In this document: positions 32,159 through 44,837 of the stretch, in pieces
Position numbering within the stretch: position 1 is the stretch's first letter
Layout: every line of letters begins with the position of its first letter
Source: Corydoras sp. C115
Lineage: Eukaryota > Chordata > Actinopteri > Siluriformes > Callichthyidae
Direction of reading: 5' to 3'
DNA: 64,000 nt
Assembly (NCBI GenBank): GCA_019802505.1
Contig: JAFMOC010000373.1
Location: 297,501-361,500 of the forward strand
Made by a program: the position numbers and the translations under genes
The notes under the pieces: generated by a model
What the model was told of the DNA's origin: nothing
Databases searched by the model: none
The model's input: only the letters and a program-made list of their open reading frames with translations

Positions 32159-32262
32159 ATGTGTGTGTGTTGTGTATATAATTAATTTATTAATATAATA
32201 ATATTGAGAAATACATTCATACTTATAATTATTATAATAATTATATATATATATATATATTG

Positions 32263-32610
32263 GCGGCACGGTGGCTTAGTGGTTAGCACGTTCGCCTCTC
32301 AGCTCTAGGGATTCCCGGTTCGAATCCCCATCTGGGTGGAGTTTCCATGTTCTCCCCGTGTCCGCATGGGTTTCCTCCGGGTTCTCCGGTTTCCTCCCAC
32401 AGTCCAAAAAAAAAACATGGATCAAGTTAATTGAGTTCTCTAAATTGCCCCATATAGAGTGTGTCTGTGTGAGTGAGTGTGTACCCAGCGATGGATTGGC
32501 GCCCTGTCCTGGGTGTATCTGCCCAGCGCCCGAGACGTTCTCCCCTGGATGGGCATGGGGAACCCCACCGCGACCCTAATAGAGGATAAAGCGGGAGATA
32601 ATGAATGAAT
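32263..32610 (+). repeat. V-SINE-like copy, full length
   Basis: Close to the consensus: GGCGGCACGGTGGCTTAGTG, GGTTCGAATCCCC and GATAAAGCGGGAGATAATGA. The head directly follows a (TA)n tract (32244-32261), and a shorter AT tract follows the tail. Confidence 0.93.
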
Positions 32611-32916
32611 GAATATATATGTATATATATATTTGGAATGAGTGAGCCAGAGGTTGATATAGACGTTAGGATAGCATTAAAGCGCCCTCTGCTGGATGAT
32701 AAGACACACGCTGTATTTATGTGCTATCTAGAAACATTAGAAATGATAAATAACTGTATTATTTATAATTTACAATAAACAACATTCATGTAATAAAGAC
32801 CCATTTACATAATTTTTTTTTAACATTAAATTAAATATAATAATAAATAGTTTAATAATTGAATAATAATAAAAAAAAAAAAAACTAATAATTTACAAAT
32901 ATATAATTATTATAAT
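32611..32916. other. AT-rich unassigned sequence
   Basis: Poly-A and AAT-rich. Nothing recognised. Confidence 0.35.
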
Positions 32917-33215
32917 GGGCGGCACGGTGGCTTAGTGGTTGGCAGGTTCTCTTCTCAGCGCTGGGGATCCAGGTTCAAACCCCAATCTGGGTGGAGTTTG
33001 CATGTTCTCCAATGTGGATTTCCTCTGGGTTCCCTGATTTTTTTCCCACAGTCCAAAAACAAGGATTCAAGGTAAATTGGATACTCTAAAATGCCCCATA
33101 TAGAGTGTGTCTGTGTGTGTGTCTGTGTGAGCAGACCTGCCTGGATGGGCATGGGGAACCCCCTAGTGACCCTAGTAGCGGATTAATCAGAAGAAAAAGA
33201 ATGAATAAATGAATA
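32917..33215 (+). repeat. V-SINE-like copy with 3' deletion
   Basis: Head complete. About 50 bases between GTGTGAGC and TGGATGGGC are missing, including GATAGATTGG and GGGTGTATCTG. Confidence 0.85.
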
Positions 33216-33460
33216 AATTTTTATAATGTTATTCATCCAGATGTGTCCTCAATATAACATAGGACTATATTAATTGATATGATTATATTCAGTTATTAAT
33301 GAATTATCTTCTGCTTAACCCTCTACTAAGGTCATGGGAGAAAATAATTGATATTATTATATTTATGAATATAATAATTTAAATTAATATAGCCAAATAA
33401 TATGTTATATTAAGGACACAATCTGGCTGAATAACATTGAGTCAGAACCATTGTGGGGTT

Positions 33461-33562
33461 GGAGAATGTTTCGGGTGCTGGGCGGATACACACAGGACAG
33501 GGCACCAATCCATCTCTGGGCACACACTCACTTACACAGACACACACACAGACACACACACA

Positions 33563-33612
<50 letters not shown>

Positions 33613-33773
33613 CACACAGACACACAGCTATAATTTTTTAACTGTGGGAGGAAACCTTAGAACCCAGAGGAATCCCACGCAAATACGGGGAGAACATGGA
33701 AACTCCACCCAGATTGAGATTTGAACCTGGATCCTGAGCGCTGAGAACATGCTAACCACTAAGCCACCGTGCC
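33461..33773 (-). repeat. V-SINE-like copy with expanded CA run
   Basis: The ACTCACTCACACAGACACAC stretch has expanded into a compound CA/CAGA microsatellite (33538-33607). This shows that the SINE body can seed microsatellites. A tail-like TTATCTTCTGCTTAACCCTC at 33304-33340 may be its detached end. Confidence 0.88.
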
Positions 33774-34003
33774 AATTATTATATTAATTGATTAATATTA
33801 TAATAATATTGAGAAATACATAAATACTTTTATTCTAGCATTATCTCATGATTTGAGACGGTGTGTGTGTGTGTGTGTGTGTTGTAAACACAGTTAACAC
33901 AGTGTGTGAATGTTTTTGCCACAAATAATTAAATAATTCACCATTTTACAAGGAAAAAATTATAAATGTAGAACTTATGTCCCTAAACATCCATTTATTT
34001 TAG

Positions 34004-34240
34004 GCCACTCGTAGGCTTGTGGTTAAGGAACCAGGTCCCCGGTTTGATTCCCGGTCCCACAAGTACTATTGACAAAGTGCAAGACACCTAACCACTAACT
34101 ACCCCGGCGCTGGGTACAGGACTGCCCACCACTCCGGACATGTGTGTGTACTTCACTCAGTGTATGTGTATGTATGTGTATGTGTGTTTTTTACTGCACT
34201 GATGGCATGTAAAGCACCGAAGACAAAATAAATCACTTTC
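34004..34240 (+). repeat. Third SINE family, plus copy
   Basis: GGCTTGTGGTTAAGG (A-box-like), CCCCGGTTTGATTCCCGGTC (B-box-like), CTGCCCACCACTCC and ACTGCACTGATGGC. Confidence 0.7.
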
Positions 34241-34605
34241 TGTGTGGAGTGGGAATATTACAACTTATATTATAACTTCCCTGCGACGGACTGGTAACCC
34301 GACCAGGTTTTTACCCCCACTCCCTGCTACTGAGAGGAGTATGAGCTGCTTAAAAAACAAATGCATAATGCAAATCAGACAAATATAGACTATATTGCCC
34401 ATATTAGCCATTTTAAAATGTCATCAATTCCCATAATTTCCACTAGATGTCGGTATACTCCATGTAATACACCACTTTTTACCCACGCAAGGGCTTGGAA
34501 GTGGGGCTTTTCTATGGGGCTCATAGTGCTTGGTGTTACAAAACAAGCCTAGACATGTCAGGACATGATGGTCTCCCACAGTTCTGACATTTAATCCTCT
34601 CTCTA

Positions 34606-34607
34606 AA

Positions 34608-34638
<31 letters not shown>

Positions 34639-34642
34639 TATA
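34606..34642. repeat. (TA)n microsatellite
   Basis: About 18 units with a TACA change, ending exactly at a SINE head. Confidence 0.9.
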
Positions 34643-34927
34643 TGGCGGCACGGTTGTTTGGTGGTTGGAATGTTCTCCTCTCAGCGTTAGGGATTCCCGG
34701 TTCGAATCCCCATCTGGGTGGAGTTTCCATGTTCTCCCCGTGTCCACGTGGGTTTCCTCCGGGTTCTCCGGTTTCCTCCCACAGTCCAAAAACATGGATT
34801 AAGTCAATTGAGTTCTCCAAATTGCCCCATATAGAGTGTATCTGTGTGAGGAAGTGTGTGCCCAGTGGCGTCCTGTCCTGGGTGGATCTGCCCAGTGCCC
34901 GAAACTTTATCCCCAGGATGGGCATGA
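34643..34927 (+). repeat. V-SINE-like copy, tail replaced by (TA)n
   Basis: Head GGCGGCACGGTTGTTTGGTG. It stops at GGATGGGCATGAG, which runs into (TA)n at 34929. Confidence 0.88.
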
Positions 34928-34928
34928 G

Positions 34929-34960
34929 TATATATATATATATATATATAAAAAAATAAT

Positions 34961-35030
<70 letters not shown>
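34929..35030. repeat. (TA)n microsatellite
   Basis: Two TA blocks separated by AAAAAATAATAATAA. Confidence 0.95.
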
Positions 35031-35532
<502 letters not shown>

Positions 35533-35754
35533 GAATGGCTTGGCGCAGTTAGCACAATCTTAAGTGTGAGGATGTAGTAGTCCTTAAGCGAATCATGCCT
35601 TTAAGTGCCTTAAAGGTTTAATCTGCACTATTGTGTTTGTCTATTGTGTCAACGGCAGACTATACAAAGATTATAAATGTTTACACACAGAGGAATCTGT
35701 CCTCCCCCCATTTAACCAATCCTGCAGTGAAACACACACATACACACACACTAA

Positions 35755-35890
35755 GTGAAGTGAGCAGTGCCCCGAGGTGGGCAGCATTGTATGAGGCACC
35801 CGGAGGGCAATTGGTGTTAGGTGCCTTGCCCAAGGGCACTTCAGCTATAGAGAACTTGAAGGGACTGGGAATCGAATCGAAACCTTCAAT
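35755..35890 (-). repeat. Third SINE family, minus copy
   Basis: GGTGCCTTGCCCAAGGGCAC and GGGAATCGAATCGAAACC, collinear with 31885-32040. Confidence 0.65.
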
Positions 35891-35974
35891 ATAATGTACA
35901 TACTAATGCAGGCTACTCATATATATATATACATATACACACACATATACATATACATATATATATATTGTATA

Positions 35975-36308
35975 TCCATCCATCCATCATCTTCGGCTTT
36001 ATCCTCTATGAGGGTCGCAGGGGGGTTCCTCATTCCCATCAAGGGGAGAACGTTTCGGGTGCTGGGCAGATACACCCAGGACAGGACACCAATCTATTAC
36101 TCACACAGACACACTCTATATGGGGTAATTTGGAGAATTCATATGACCTTGATCCATGTTTTTGAACTGTGGGAGGAAACCGGAGAACCCGGAGGAAACC
36201 CAGATGGACACGGGGAGAACATGGAAACTCCACCCGGATTGGGATTCCAACCTGGAATCGCTTGCGCTGAGAGGAGAACATGCTAACCACCACTAAGCCA
36301 CTGTGCCG

Positions 36309-36312
<4 letters not shown>
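35975..36312 (-). repeat. V-SINE-like copy, near full length
   Basis: Tail at 35975, head end GCCACTGTGCCGCCC at 36312, followed directly by (TA)n. Confidence 0.9.

Positions 36313-36380
<68 letters not shown>
36313..36380. repeat. (TA)n microsatellite
   Basis: About 34 units between two oppositely oriented SINE pieces. Confidence 0.95.
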
Positions 36381-36384
<4 letters not shown>

Positions 36385-36555
36385 TCCAGTTTCTCCCGGT
36401 GTCCGTGTGGGTTTCCTCAGGGTTCTCCGGTTTCCTTCCCGAGTCCAAAAACATGGATTAAAGGAAATTGAAGGCCCTATATAATGTGTGTGTATTTGTG
36501 TGAGTGAGTGTGTGCCCAGCCCCCGAAACGTTCTCTCCTGGATGGGCATGCGGAA
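36381..36555 (+). repeat. V-SINE-like body fragment
   Basis: Starts at GTTTCCAGTTTCTCCCGG and ends at GGATGGGCATGCGG. Head and tail are absent. Confidence 0.85.
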
Positions 36556-37627
36556 CACGTCCCCTCCCCCCGATACATATATTGCGTATGTTGCATCAAT
36601 AATGTATTATCGTCACCAAATCACTAGTTAGCAAATTAGAAGTGGAAACTAATTAAAAAACAACTGAAATAATGAAACTTGGTCGTGAATATATATTTAT
36701 ATATCTATATGATTTTGCGAATGTAAAACACTGCACTACAAAACTATCTAACCAAAAGCTTATGTTCGGGCTCCATAAATGTCACAGTTAAATATCATTC
36801 TACAGTAAATAAATACACACAACGACTTCCATGTGAGCCGCGTAAATATAAGCAACTACGTTCCAAATGTAAGTGATTATAATTAAGTTTATCCTCGTAG
36901 TGTTTAGGTTTTCACTTTGATTTCTAAGGTGGATTTCCTGGCACAGGAAATTCCTGCCTAATTAACTTTCCCAAGCCATATTGGCCGAAATGAACATAAA
37001 CAGCTGTCTTTTTTAATCCGATTCAACGGAATAATCAATACCACGTCCGATCGAACCCTCTCCGGCACCTGAAACCCCCCCTCCTCTTGTTTTGCTCTGG
37101 CCTATTTGCAAATGTAACTACATCTGCTCCCTGTACCTAATTCCCCTCTCAGTGTCCTCCTTTACTCCTGGTTCCCCTCCTCCACATCCCCTGCATGTTC
37201 AATATCATATTACCCCCTGCCTCCCGCCCGCCCTTCCCCCATATCCTAACAGGCTTTCCTGCAGGCCCCTCTGAGAGCGCCGCCGCTCCCAAACCCTCCC
37301 ACTTGGGTGAGGACGGCTGCCGAGGCCAGACAGACGAGCAGACGGGGGGTCGGAACTGCAGCCCGGGATGACTCGACGAGTATCGCGTCGATTAGATGGC
37401 GTCATTTCATTCTGCTGTAAAATCAGCCGCACTTTACGTCGCGTTGAGCCGAGCATCTGCGCATCGGCTGCGGTGCATGCGGCGAAAACTGCTGAAGCAC
37501 TGCCATGTGAAATGACACGAGAGGAAACTGATGTGCTGAGACTTTAAGTTAAAGCCAAGTGCATTACATCCATCATTTTTTACTGGATCTGCTCAGATAT
37601 TTCCAACATGATTTTTCCAGCTTGAAA
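36556..37627. other. About 1 kb SINE-free, unassigned sequence
   Basis: AT-rich to 37000, then C-rich (37070-37330). Nothing recognised. CpG-containing patches at 37310-37480 stand out from the surroundings. Confidence 0.35.
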
Positions 37628-37853
37628 TCCATCCATCCATTATCTTCTGATTTATCCTCTACTAGGGTTGTGGGGGGTGGGGTCCCCATGCCCATCCAGG
37701 GGAGAACGTTTCGGGCACTGGGCAGATACACCCAGGACAATCTATCGCTGGGCACACACTCACTCACACAGACACCCTCTATATGGGGCAATTTGGAGAA
37801 TTCAATTCACCTTGCTGAGAAGCTGAGAAGAGAACATGCTAACCTCTAGGCCA
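37628..37853 (-). repeat. V-SINE-like copy missing its core
   Basis: Tail to CAATTCACCTTG, then a jump to GCTGAGAAGAGAACATGCTA. The V core is precisely the part that is lost. Confidence 0.88.
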
Positions 37854-37860
37854 CTGTTAT

Positions 37861-37885
37861 GCTCTCTCTCTCTCTCTCTCTCTCG

Positions 37886-37984
<99 letters not shown>

Positions 37985-38003
37985 AATAAGGGTCACCTGA
38001 TCA

Positions 38004-38041
<38 letters not shown>
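37861..38041. repeat. (CT)n, (TA)n and (CA)n microsatellites
   Basis: CT 37861-37886, TA 37889-37980 with one CA change, CA 38006-38041. Confidence 0.95.
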
Positions 38042-38043
<2 letters not shown>

Positions 38044-38049
38044 TATATA

Positions 38050-38399
38050 TCCATCATTATCTTCCACATTATCCTCTACTAGGGTCCAGGGGAGCTTGGG
38101 GGTTCCCCATGCCCATCCAGGGGAGAACGTTTCGGGCGCTGGGCAGATACACCCAGGACAGGATGCCAATCTATCACTGGGCACACACTCACTCACACAG
38201 ACACACTCTATATGGGGCAATTTGGAGCATTCAATTTACCTTGATCCATGTTTTTGGACTGGGGGAGGAAACCGGAGAACCCGCAGGAAACCCACGTGGA
38301 CACGGGGAGAACATGGAAACTCCACCCAGATTGGAATTCGAACCGGGAATCCCCAGCGCTGAGAGGAGAACATGCCAACCACTAAGCCACCGTGCTGCC
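38050..38399 (-). repeat. V-SINE-like copy, full length
   Basis: Tail at 38050, head end at 38399. There is a GTCCAGGGGAGCTTGG rearrangement near the tail. Confidence 0.92.
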
Positions 38400-38652
38400 A
38401 TTGGCTTGAAATCATCCTTGGATTTTTGTTTGGTCGACATTCCACAATTGAACCTAAATACCAGCCCTTCTGTTCATGTCTTAAAAGCCACAACAGAGAG
38501 CCTTTTTAAAAAGACACACACACATTCCATGAAAGAAACCTGAGAAGTTACATGATACGGATAAAGGTATGAGGACAAATTGTCTGTCTCGTTGCCACAG
38601 GTGGACAATTGCATGCATTCACCATTGTGGACACAGTTATCTTTTCCAGCAT

Positions 38653-39040
38653 GAAAGTACGTTCAAGTAATTCATTTATAGGGCGCTTTTTACAATAGGA
38701 CATTGTCACAAAGCAGCTTTATAAGCCTTTAAACCCCCAACGAGCTAGCCGAAGTGACAGTGGCAAGGAAAATCTCCCTGTTATGTTGTTATTTTAAGGA
38801 AGAAACCTTGTGAGGACCAAGAATCAGTGGGGGACTCATCCTCCTTTAGCGGCCAGGCAGCATCAACAGTGTAGAACACTAATGTACAGATTGTGTGATG
38901 ATCATGTGACCTATATTTAACAATTAAAAACTATAGAAGTCCATTGAGGGCGTTCTGCAGGACTGCCAGTCCAAAAAATCCAGGTTCCATCCAGAAATCG
39001 TCGTAGATGCAGTGCTTCAGCAGAACCATGGATGAGGATC
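38653..39040 (-). mobile_element. ACTTGA-tail retroposon, copy 6 (long)
   Basis: 3' end at left (GTTCAAGTAATTCATTTATA), 5' part at right (GCAGTGCTTCAGCAGAACCA). It matches the 5' extent of the copy at 19907-20275. Confidence 0.78.
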
Positions 39041-39443
39041 TGACCACACCTCCAAGAAATTAGCAACACCTCAAGACCTGAGTTTACAATTTGTAAGAAT
39101 TGGACGCAAGTGAGGGACTATTTTCTGGCGGACAGTAATTAAAGCATCCGCCTGATGAACGTGTGCAGACTTCATAAGCTGCAACATGGAGAGAGATCTA
39201 TGAATGATGGGATGGGACATTCATACACCCCTCGTTACTCAGAGCCTGTCCTTTAGAAGCGAAGATGCTATTTGGGCATCAAATGGGGGGAACAATTTGG
39301 AAAGGGATGTCAAAAATGGTACAAAAAATTATTTTATTGTGTATTAAATATTAAAAATTTTATTGTGTATGTGAATAGGAACGCTGGGAATTTGTACAAG
39401 CTTGAAACAGGACACAAAAAATTAAATTAAATTAAATTAAATT
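39041..39443. other. Unassigned sequence ending in (AAATT)n
   Basis: A run of AAATT repeats occupies 39420-39447. Nothing else recognised. Confidence 0.4.
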
Positions 39444-40189
39444 AAATAAAAGCTGGCGGCACGGTGGCTTAGTGGTTAGCATGTTCTCCTCTCAGCGCTA
39501 GAGATTCCAGGTTCCAATCCCCATCTGGGTGGAGTTTCCATGTTCTCCCTGTGTATGCGTGGGTTTCCTCCGGGTTCTCCGGTTTCCTCCCACAGTCCAA
39601 AATCATGGATCAAGTCAATTGAATTCTCCAAATTGCCCCATATAGAGTGTGTCTGTGTGAGTGAGTGTGTGTCCAGCAATAGATTGGCGCCCTGTCCTGG
39701 GTCTATCTGCCCAGCACCCGAAACGTTCCCCCCTGGATGGGCATGGGGAACCCCCCCCCCCCCCCCCCCCCCCGCGACCCTAATTTAGGATGAAACGGAA
39801 GACAATGGATGGATGGATAAATAAAAGCTGGTGGGACGTTGGTTTAGTGGTTAGCATGTTCTCCTCTCAGAGTTAGGGATTCCCGGTTCCAATCCCAATC
39901 TGGGTGGAGTTTCTATGTTCTCCCCGTGTCCACGTGGGCTTCCTCCAGGTTCTCCGGTTTCCTCCACAGTCCAAAAACATGGCTCAAGTCAATTGAGTTC
40001 TCCAGATTGCCCCATATACAGTGAGTCTGTGGGAGTGAGTGTGTACCCAGTGATAGATTCACTCAGGACCCTGTCCTGAGTGAATCTGCCCAGCGCCTAA
40101 AACATTCTCCCCTGGATGGGCATGGGGAACCCCCCCCGCGACCCTAACAGAGGATAAAGCAGAAGATAATTGATGGATAAATAAAAGCT
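39444..40189 (+). repeat. TSD-linked SINE dimer
   Basis: Two full units (39455-39818 and 39830-40178). The 11-bp AAATAAAAGCT stands before unit 1 (39444-39454), between the units (39819-39829) and after unit 2 (40179-40189). Unit 1 carries a 23-base C-run (39751-39773). Unit 2 has an altered ATTCACTCAGGACC segment. Confidence 0.9.
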
Positions 40190-40544
40190 CCAGAATTTTG
40201 GTTTTTCCATGACCTCCATGATTGTGGTTGCAAACGCCAAAAATGTGCTTCTGATATTCCGCCCCACCCCCTTTCCAAATGGTAATTTTACAGCCTATGT
40301 TTATATTCATGAAGATTATAAAATCAACCCACTTGGAATTCAGTCAAGCGAGGTGGCTGTCCTGAAAGTGCGGTAGAAAAAAGGGAAAGCTAATTATGAC
40401 CTATTCCACAAGCCACTTGCTTTTTATTAAATGAATCGTCTCGCAAAGTTTGCTCCGTCTATCCTTGGACTACATCACACACACATTTAAATCATGACAT
40501 TCAAATAAAGCCCTGCCAAGATTTAATAACACAAAGTTCAACCG
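40190..40544. other. Unassigned sequence
   Basis: Nothing recognised. Confidence 0.3.
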
Positions 40545-40620
40545 GGGCGGCATGGAGGCTCAGTGGGTAGCACGGTTGCCCTACAGCAGAAGGCCATAGG
40601 TTTGATTGGAAGGGAAGGTG
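40545..40620 (+). repeat. Old V-SINE-type head
   Basis: GGGCGGCATGGAGGCTCAGT and ACAGCAGAAGGCCATAGG. It has the older CTCAGTGG form of the A box rather than the local CTTAGTGG, so it is probably an ancestral subfamily. Confidence 0.6.
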
Positions 40621-40799
40621 CGCGGGGTGGTTCTCATGTGAAATTAGCATTAAAGGGAATTCGAGATCCTTCTTTACGTTCTCTTTATGTGCATCTATCT
40701 TTTTAGCGATTGACCAGTGGTGGCCAATCAATCCATCTGTCATTAACTTATTCTGCAGAAATGCAGCAGAATGCAGATACAGTGCATTGTGGATAAGTA

Positions 40800-41255
40800 A
40801 ATGGGGCAATTAAGAGCAGCCAATTTACCTCAAAGCCATGTTTTTGGACCGTGGGAGGGAACCGTAGTACTCGGAGGAAACCCTTGTGGACATGACTCAA
40901 AACATTTTATTAATAATCTTCCACTTTATCATCTACTAGGGTCATGGGGGGGGGGAGGGGTTCCCCATGCCCATCCAGGGGAGAATGTTTCGGGCACTGG
41001 GCAGATACACGCAGGACAGGACGCCAATCTACCACTGGGCACACTCTCATTCACACAGACACACTGTATACGGGGCAATTTGGAGAATTCAGTTTACCTT
41101 GATCCATGTTTTTTGGACTGTGGGAGGAAACCGGAGAACCCGGAGGAAACCCACATGGATACGGTGAGAACATGGAAACTCCACCCAGATTGGGATTCGA
41201 ACCGGGAATCGCTAGTGCTGAGAGGAGAACATGCCAACCACTAAGCCACCATTTC
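40800..41255 (-). repeat. V-SINE-like fragment then near-full copy
   Basis: A diverged body piece (40800-40893, TGGGGCAATTAAGAGCAGCC) is followed by a clean copy (40912-41255) with a G-run at 40946. Confidence 0.85.
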
Positions 41256-41296
41256 TCCCTTATGTCATATCATTATATTCCATTCAATTATTTACT

Positions 41297-41545
41297 AGGG
41301 TCGTTTCGGGCGCTGGGCAGATACACCCAAGACAGGGCACCAATCTATCACTGGACACACACTCACTCACTCAGACACACTCTATATGGGGCAATTTGGA
41401 GAATTCAGTTGACCTTGATCCATGTTTTTGAACTGTGGGAGGAAAGCGGAGAACCCGGAGGAAACCCACACGGACACGGGGAGAACATGGAAACTCCACC
41501 CAGATTGGGATTCGAACCTGGAATCCCTAGCACTAAGCCAGCCAT
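41297..41545 (-). repeat. V-SINE-like copy, tail-truncated and head-shortened
   Basis: Begins at TACTAGGGTCGTTTCGGGCG, where the segment between the TACTAGGGTCG and CGTTTCGGGCG motifs is deleted. Ends CCTAGCACTAAGCCAGCC. Confidence 0.87.
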
Positions 41546-43462
41546 ATAAAATACATACATATTCATGGTCAAAAAAATTAATTAACATCAGTCTGGGATT
41601 CAGACATGTTCTCGAAGGCCTTGATGGCCCGCCCCTGCCAGTCTAGGGTGTGCTCTGGTAGGGTGCCAGCACCCCATGCCCCAAATAAGAACAGCAACAT
41701 AAGTTTACAGTACTAATTGTCCTTGTTCCCAACTATTAGAATATTTGCTTTGTCAGCAGTCCACCTGTCTACTCTGACACTCGAGGGAATGGGTGTAACG
41801 CAGACTCCCAGCAGACGTCCCTCGTCCTGCCTGCCGAGACATCTCATCTGCACCCGCATGTCTCCCATTTCAATTTCATTACATTCAATCAATATGTCTT
41901 TTAAAATCTAGATTGAATCTTCACGGTTGACTTGACCAATGACGCCAATCCGCCAGGTGTCCTCTGTACTCCTCCTTTAACCTCTGGACCCAGGTGGTAA
42001 CGCCCAAAAACGCTCATCCTAGATGTTTTGACCATTTTTTCCACTGAGGACACCAACATTAATTCCATTACACAAAAGATAACGACCCTCTCTGACCTCA
42101 TTTCGGCTAAGAAGCCCTCAAGGCTAACTACCGATGCTCACAAAGCCATAGTTCTTTCAGCAGATCAGACAAACCTTTCAACAAGGAGGAAGTGCCCTTA
42201 AGCCCGGGGCCATACTGCACTCCATATCTGACACCTTCAGAAGGTCCGAGACCCCTTCAACTGAGAAGCTTGATTACAGACCTTTAGCACAGGGGGCACC
42301 CGGCAGCTTCGTCCTGATATCCATTACACGGTGTCCGACAGAAAGCCATCAAGAGATTCCTTCCTTAATTGTAATCGCCCCGCCTCCGTCGATGAACTTT
42401 CAGGGTCAAAAGTGAGACACGGGCCACTGTTGACAGTCGGACAATGTCCAGATGACCATTCGGTTGACCCTCCTGATCTGCACCTCAATTAATATGTTCA
42501 TACACCCAAACCACAATAGACTCGCCTATATTTCAGGTAAGAGGTCTCAACCCAGACACCCCCCTTGACTAGATGGGATGCCCTTACCTCGCCCCGTCTT
42601 GCCGCCATGTACTTATTTAACCTGATGGGTCTTTAAGTGTCAAATTAGAGTCTATATTCTCAGACCTGAAGTAATTACCAATGTCAGCAGCAGGAGTGGT
42701 AGCAGTAGAGGCACCCAGCGTTTCCTAACCTACTTATTTGCCTTTATAGACTCTGACAGACTTTAGGGGAGGGCACAGGGGCCTCTGTGTGTAAAGATTT
42801 GTCCTTTGCCGAAACGAGCCCCCATTTTTTACAGCTCAGATGCTAACCCCCTGCTCAGGGCAGAGGCCAGACTGTGTCTATCACCAGCTGAAAAAGAATC
42901 TATTGGCAGCTGGACAGCTGGAGACTCCGGGATTGTGGGTGTCTACAGCCTTAGGTCTCGCATTGTGGCTTACGTGTAAGATTATAGTCACATGGTAAGA
43001 CCCAGGTGTTACCTGAGCCATGGAAACACAGAGTTGGTCATTGGAGCCGAGCTGCCTTCTTTTACGGTGTGGGTCAATAACATTTAAAGCATTCAGCAGA
43101 CCCCCTTATCTAAAGTGGCTCACGTGATAAAAAAGCCGAACGGAGATTTAGTACCTTGGTTACAGTCTCAACAAAGGCGACTTGTCTAGACTGGGGCTTG
43201 AACCCAGGCGCTTCAAGTTACTAGTCCAGAATTCTAACCCGGCACTGACACTTATAACCAAGTCTAAGTTTGCTATGTAGGGGGTCATCAACTGCTGTAG
43301 GTAGAAATCCCACAATGTTTGACATCATACCCAAAATAACACACAGCAACTAAAAATAATGGCTGCTACTCAGCATGTGGCAAAGACATCAGATTACTGA
43401 CTTCACACATATGGTCCCCATTAAACTCCTCTATGATTAATATTATAATTCAAGTATTCTTT
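41546..43462. other. 1.9-kb SINE-free island
   Basis: No V-SINE-like copy and few microsatellites, unlike everything around it. A decayed tRNA-SINE-like patch (GGCTTGAACCCAGGCGCTTC) lies about 43080-43260. No convincing exon in any frame. Confidence 0.5.
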
Positions 43463-43815
43463 GGGGCGGCATGGTGGCTTAGTGGTTAGCATGTTCTCCT
43501 CTCAGCACTAGGGATTCCTGATTCGAATCCCCATCTGGGTGGAGTTTCCATGTTCTCCCCGTGTCCACATGGGTTTCCTCCGTGTTCTCTGGTTTCCTCT
43601 CATAGTCCAAAAACATGGATCAAGTTGAGTTCTCCAAATTGCCCCATATAGAGGAGTGTGTTTGTGTGAGTAAGTGTGTGCCCAGTGATAGATTGGCGTC
43701 CTGTCCTGGGTGTATCTGCACAGCGCCCAAAACATTCCCCCCTGGATGGGCATGGGAAACCCCCCCCCACGCGACCCTAATAGAGGATAAAGCGGAAGAT
43801 AATGGATGGATATAT
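43463..43815 (+). repeat. V-SINE-like copy, full length
   Basis: Head GGGGCGGCATGGTGGCTTAG, tail near 43810. Confidence 0.92.
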
Positions 43816-43936
43816 GCTTTACCAAATTATATGGTTTATAAGTGCAATGGTAAAATATATAGTTTATATAGTTAATATATAGTTTATATAGTTAATATAT
43901 AGTTTATTCATGCAATATTTATAATATTTATAATTC

Positions 43937-44112
43937 CATCCATCATCTTCCGCTTTATTCCCGACTAGGGTCACGGGCAATGCACATGCGCACTCTATAT
44001 GGGGCAATTTGGAGCATTTAATTGACCTTGATCCATGTTTTTGGACTGTGGGAGGAAACCCACGCAGACACGGGAGAACATGGAAACTCCACCCAGATTG
44101 GGATTCGAACTT
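43937..44112 (-). repeat. V-SINE-like copy with internal and head deletions
   Basis: Tail, then ACGGGCAATGCACATGCGCA replaces the usual 3' middle. It ends at GGGATTCGAAC. It lies 65 bp from an oppositely oriented copy (44177). Confidence 0.85.
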
Positions 44113-44176
44113 AAACATTATTAACTTGAAATGTGATGTTCTAAAAGCTGTTGTCAGCAACAACAGTCTACTTGTA

Positions 44177-44520
44177 GGGCGGCACGGTGGCTTAGTGGTT
44201 AGCATGTTCTCCTCTCAGCGCTAGGGATTACCAGTTCAAATCCCAATCTGGGTGGAGTTTTCATGTTCTCCCCGTGTCCGTGTGGGTTTCCTCCGGGTTC
44301 TCTGCTTTTCTCCCACAGTCCAAAAACATGGATCAAGTCAATTGAGTTCTCCAAATTGCCCCATATAGAGTGTGTCTGTATGTGTGAGTGTGTGTTCAGT
44401 GATAGATTGGTGCCCTGTCCTGGATGTATCTGCCCAGCGCCCGAAACGTTCTCCCCTGGATGGACATGGGGAACCCCCCCCCGACCCTAATAGAGGATAA
44501 AGCGGAAGGTAATAGATGGA
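44177..44520 (+). repeat. V-SINE-like copy, full length
   Basis: Head GGGCGGCACGGTGGCTTAG to GATAAAGCGGAAGGTAATAG. Confidence 0.92.
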
Positions 44521-44662
44521 AATTTATCTATCAATATAGTGAGTAAAACAATCTTCTAAAAAGTACATTATAATCTATTCATAAAAAAAAGATGTCACAC
44601 TTTAAGATTTTCTGATTTGCCCAAAGTCCATTTTTTTCGCAGTCACATCATGAACGTGTATG

Positions 44663-44837
44663 CACTGCAAAAAAAAAATCTATGTCAAAATATAAGAAAT
44701 ATAACCCGAAATCAAGAACAAATGGATAGGAATGAGGTAAAATGATCCGCCAATACAAACTAAATGTATTTTTCAAATAAATATTTTCTTTTGATTCTTA
44801 CATATTTTTAAGATTTACAGACTGATTTTTTGCAGTG
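44663..44837. mobile_element. Short MITE with CACTGCAAAAAA ends
   Basis: 175 bp beginning CACTGCAAAAAA and ending in its complement TTTTTTGCAGTG. The interior is AT-rich and non-coding. The ends resemble a widespread teleost MITE type (from recall). Confidence 0.7.

Noticed and set aside
32263..32345. tRNA gene suggested by clear A and B boxes
   Set aside because: The boxes belong to the tRNA-derived SINE head. The segment runs straight into the V core, lacks a terminator after the tRNA-like part, and recurs dozens of times.
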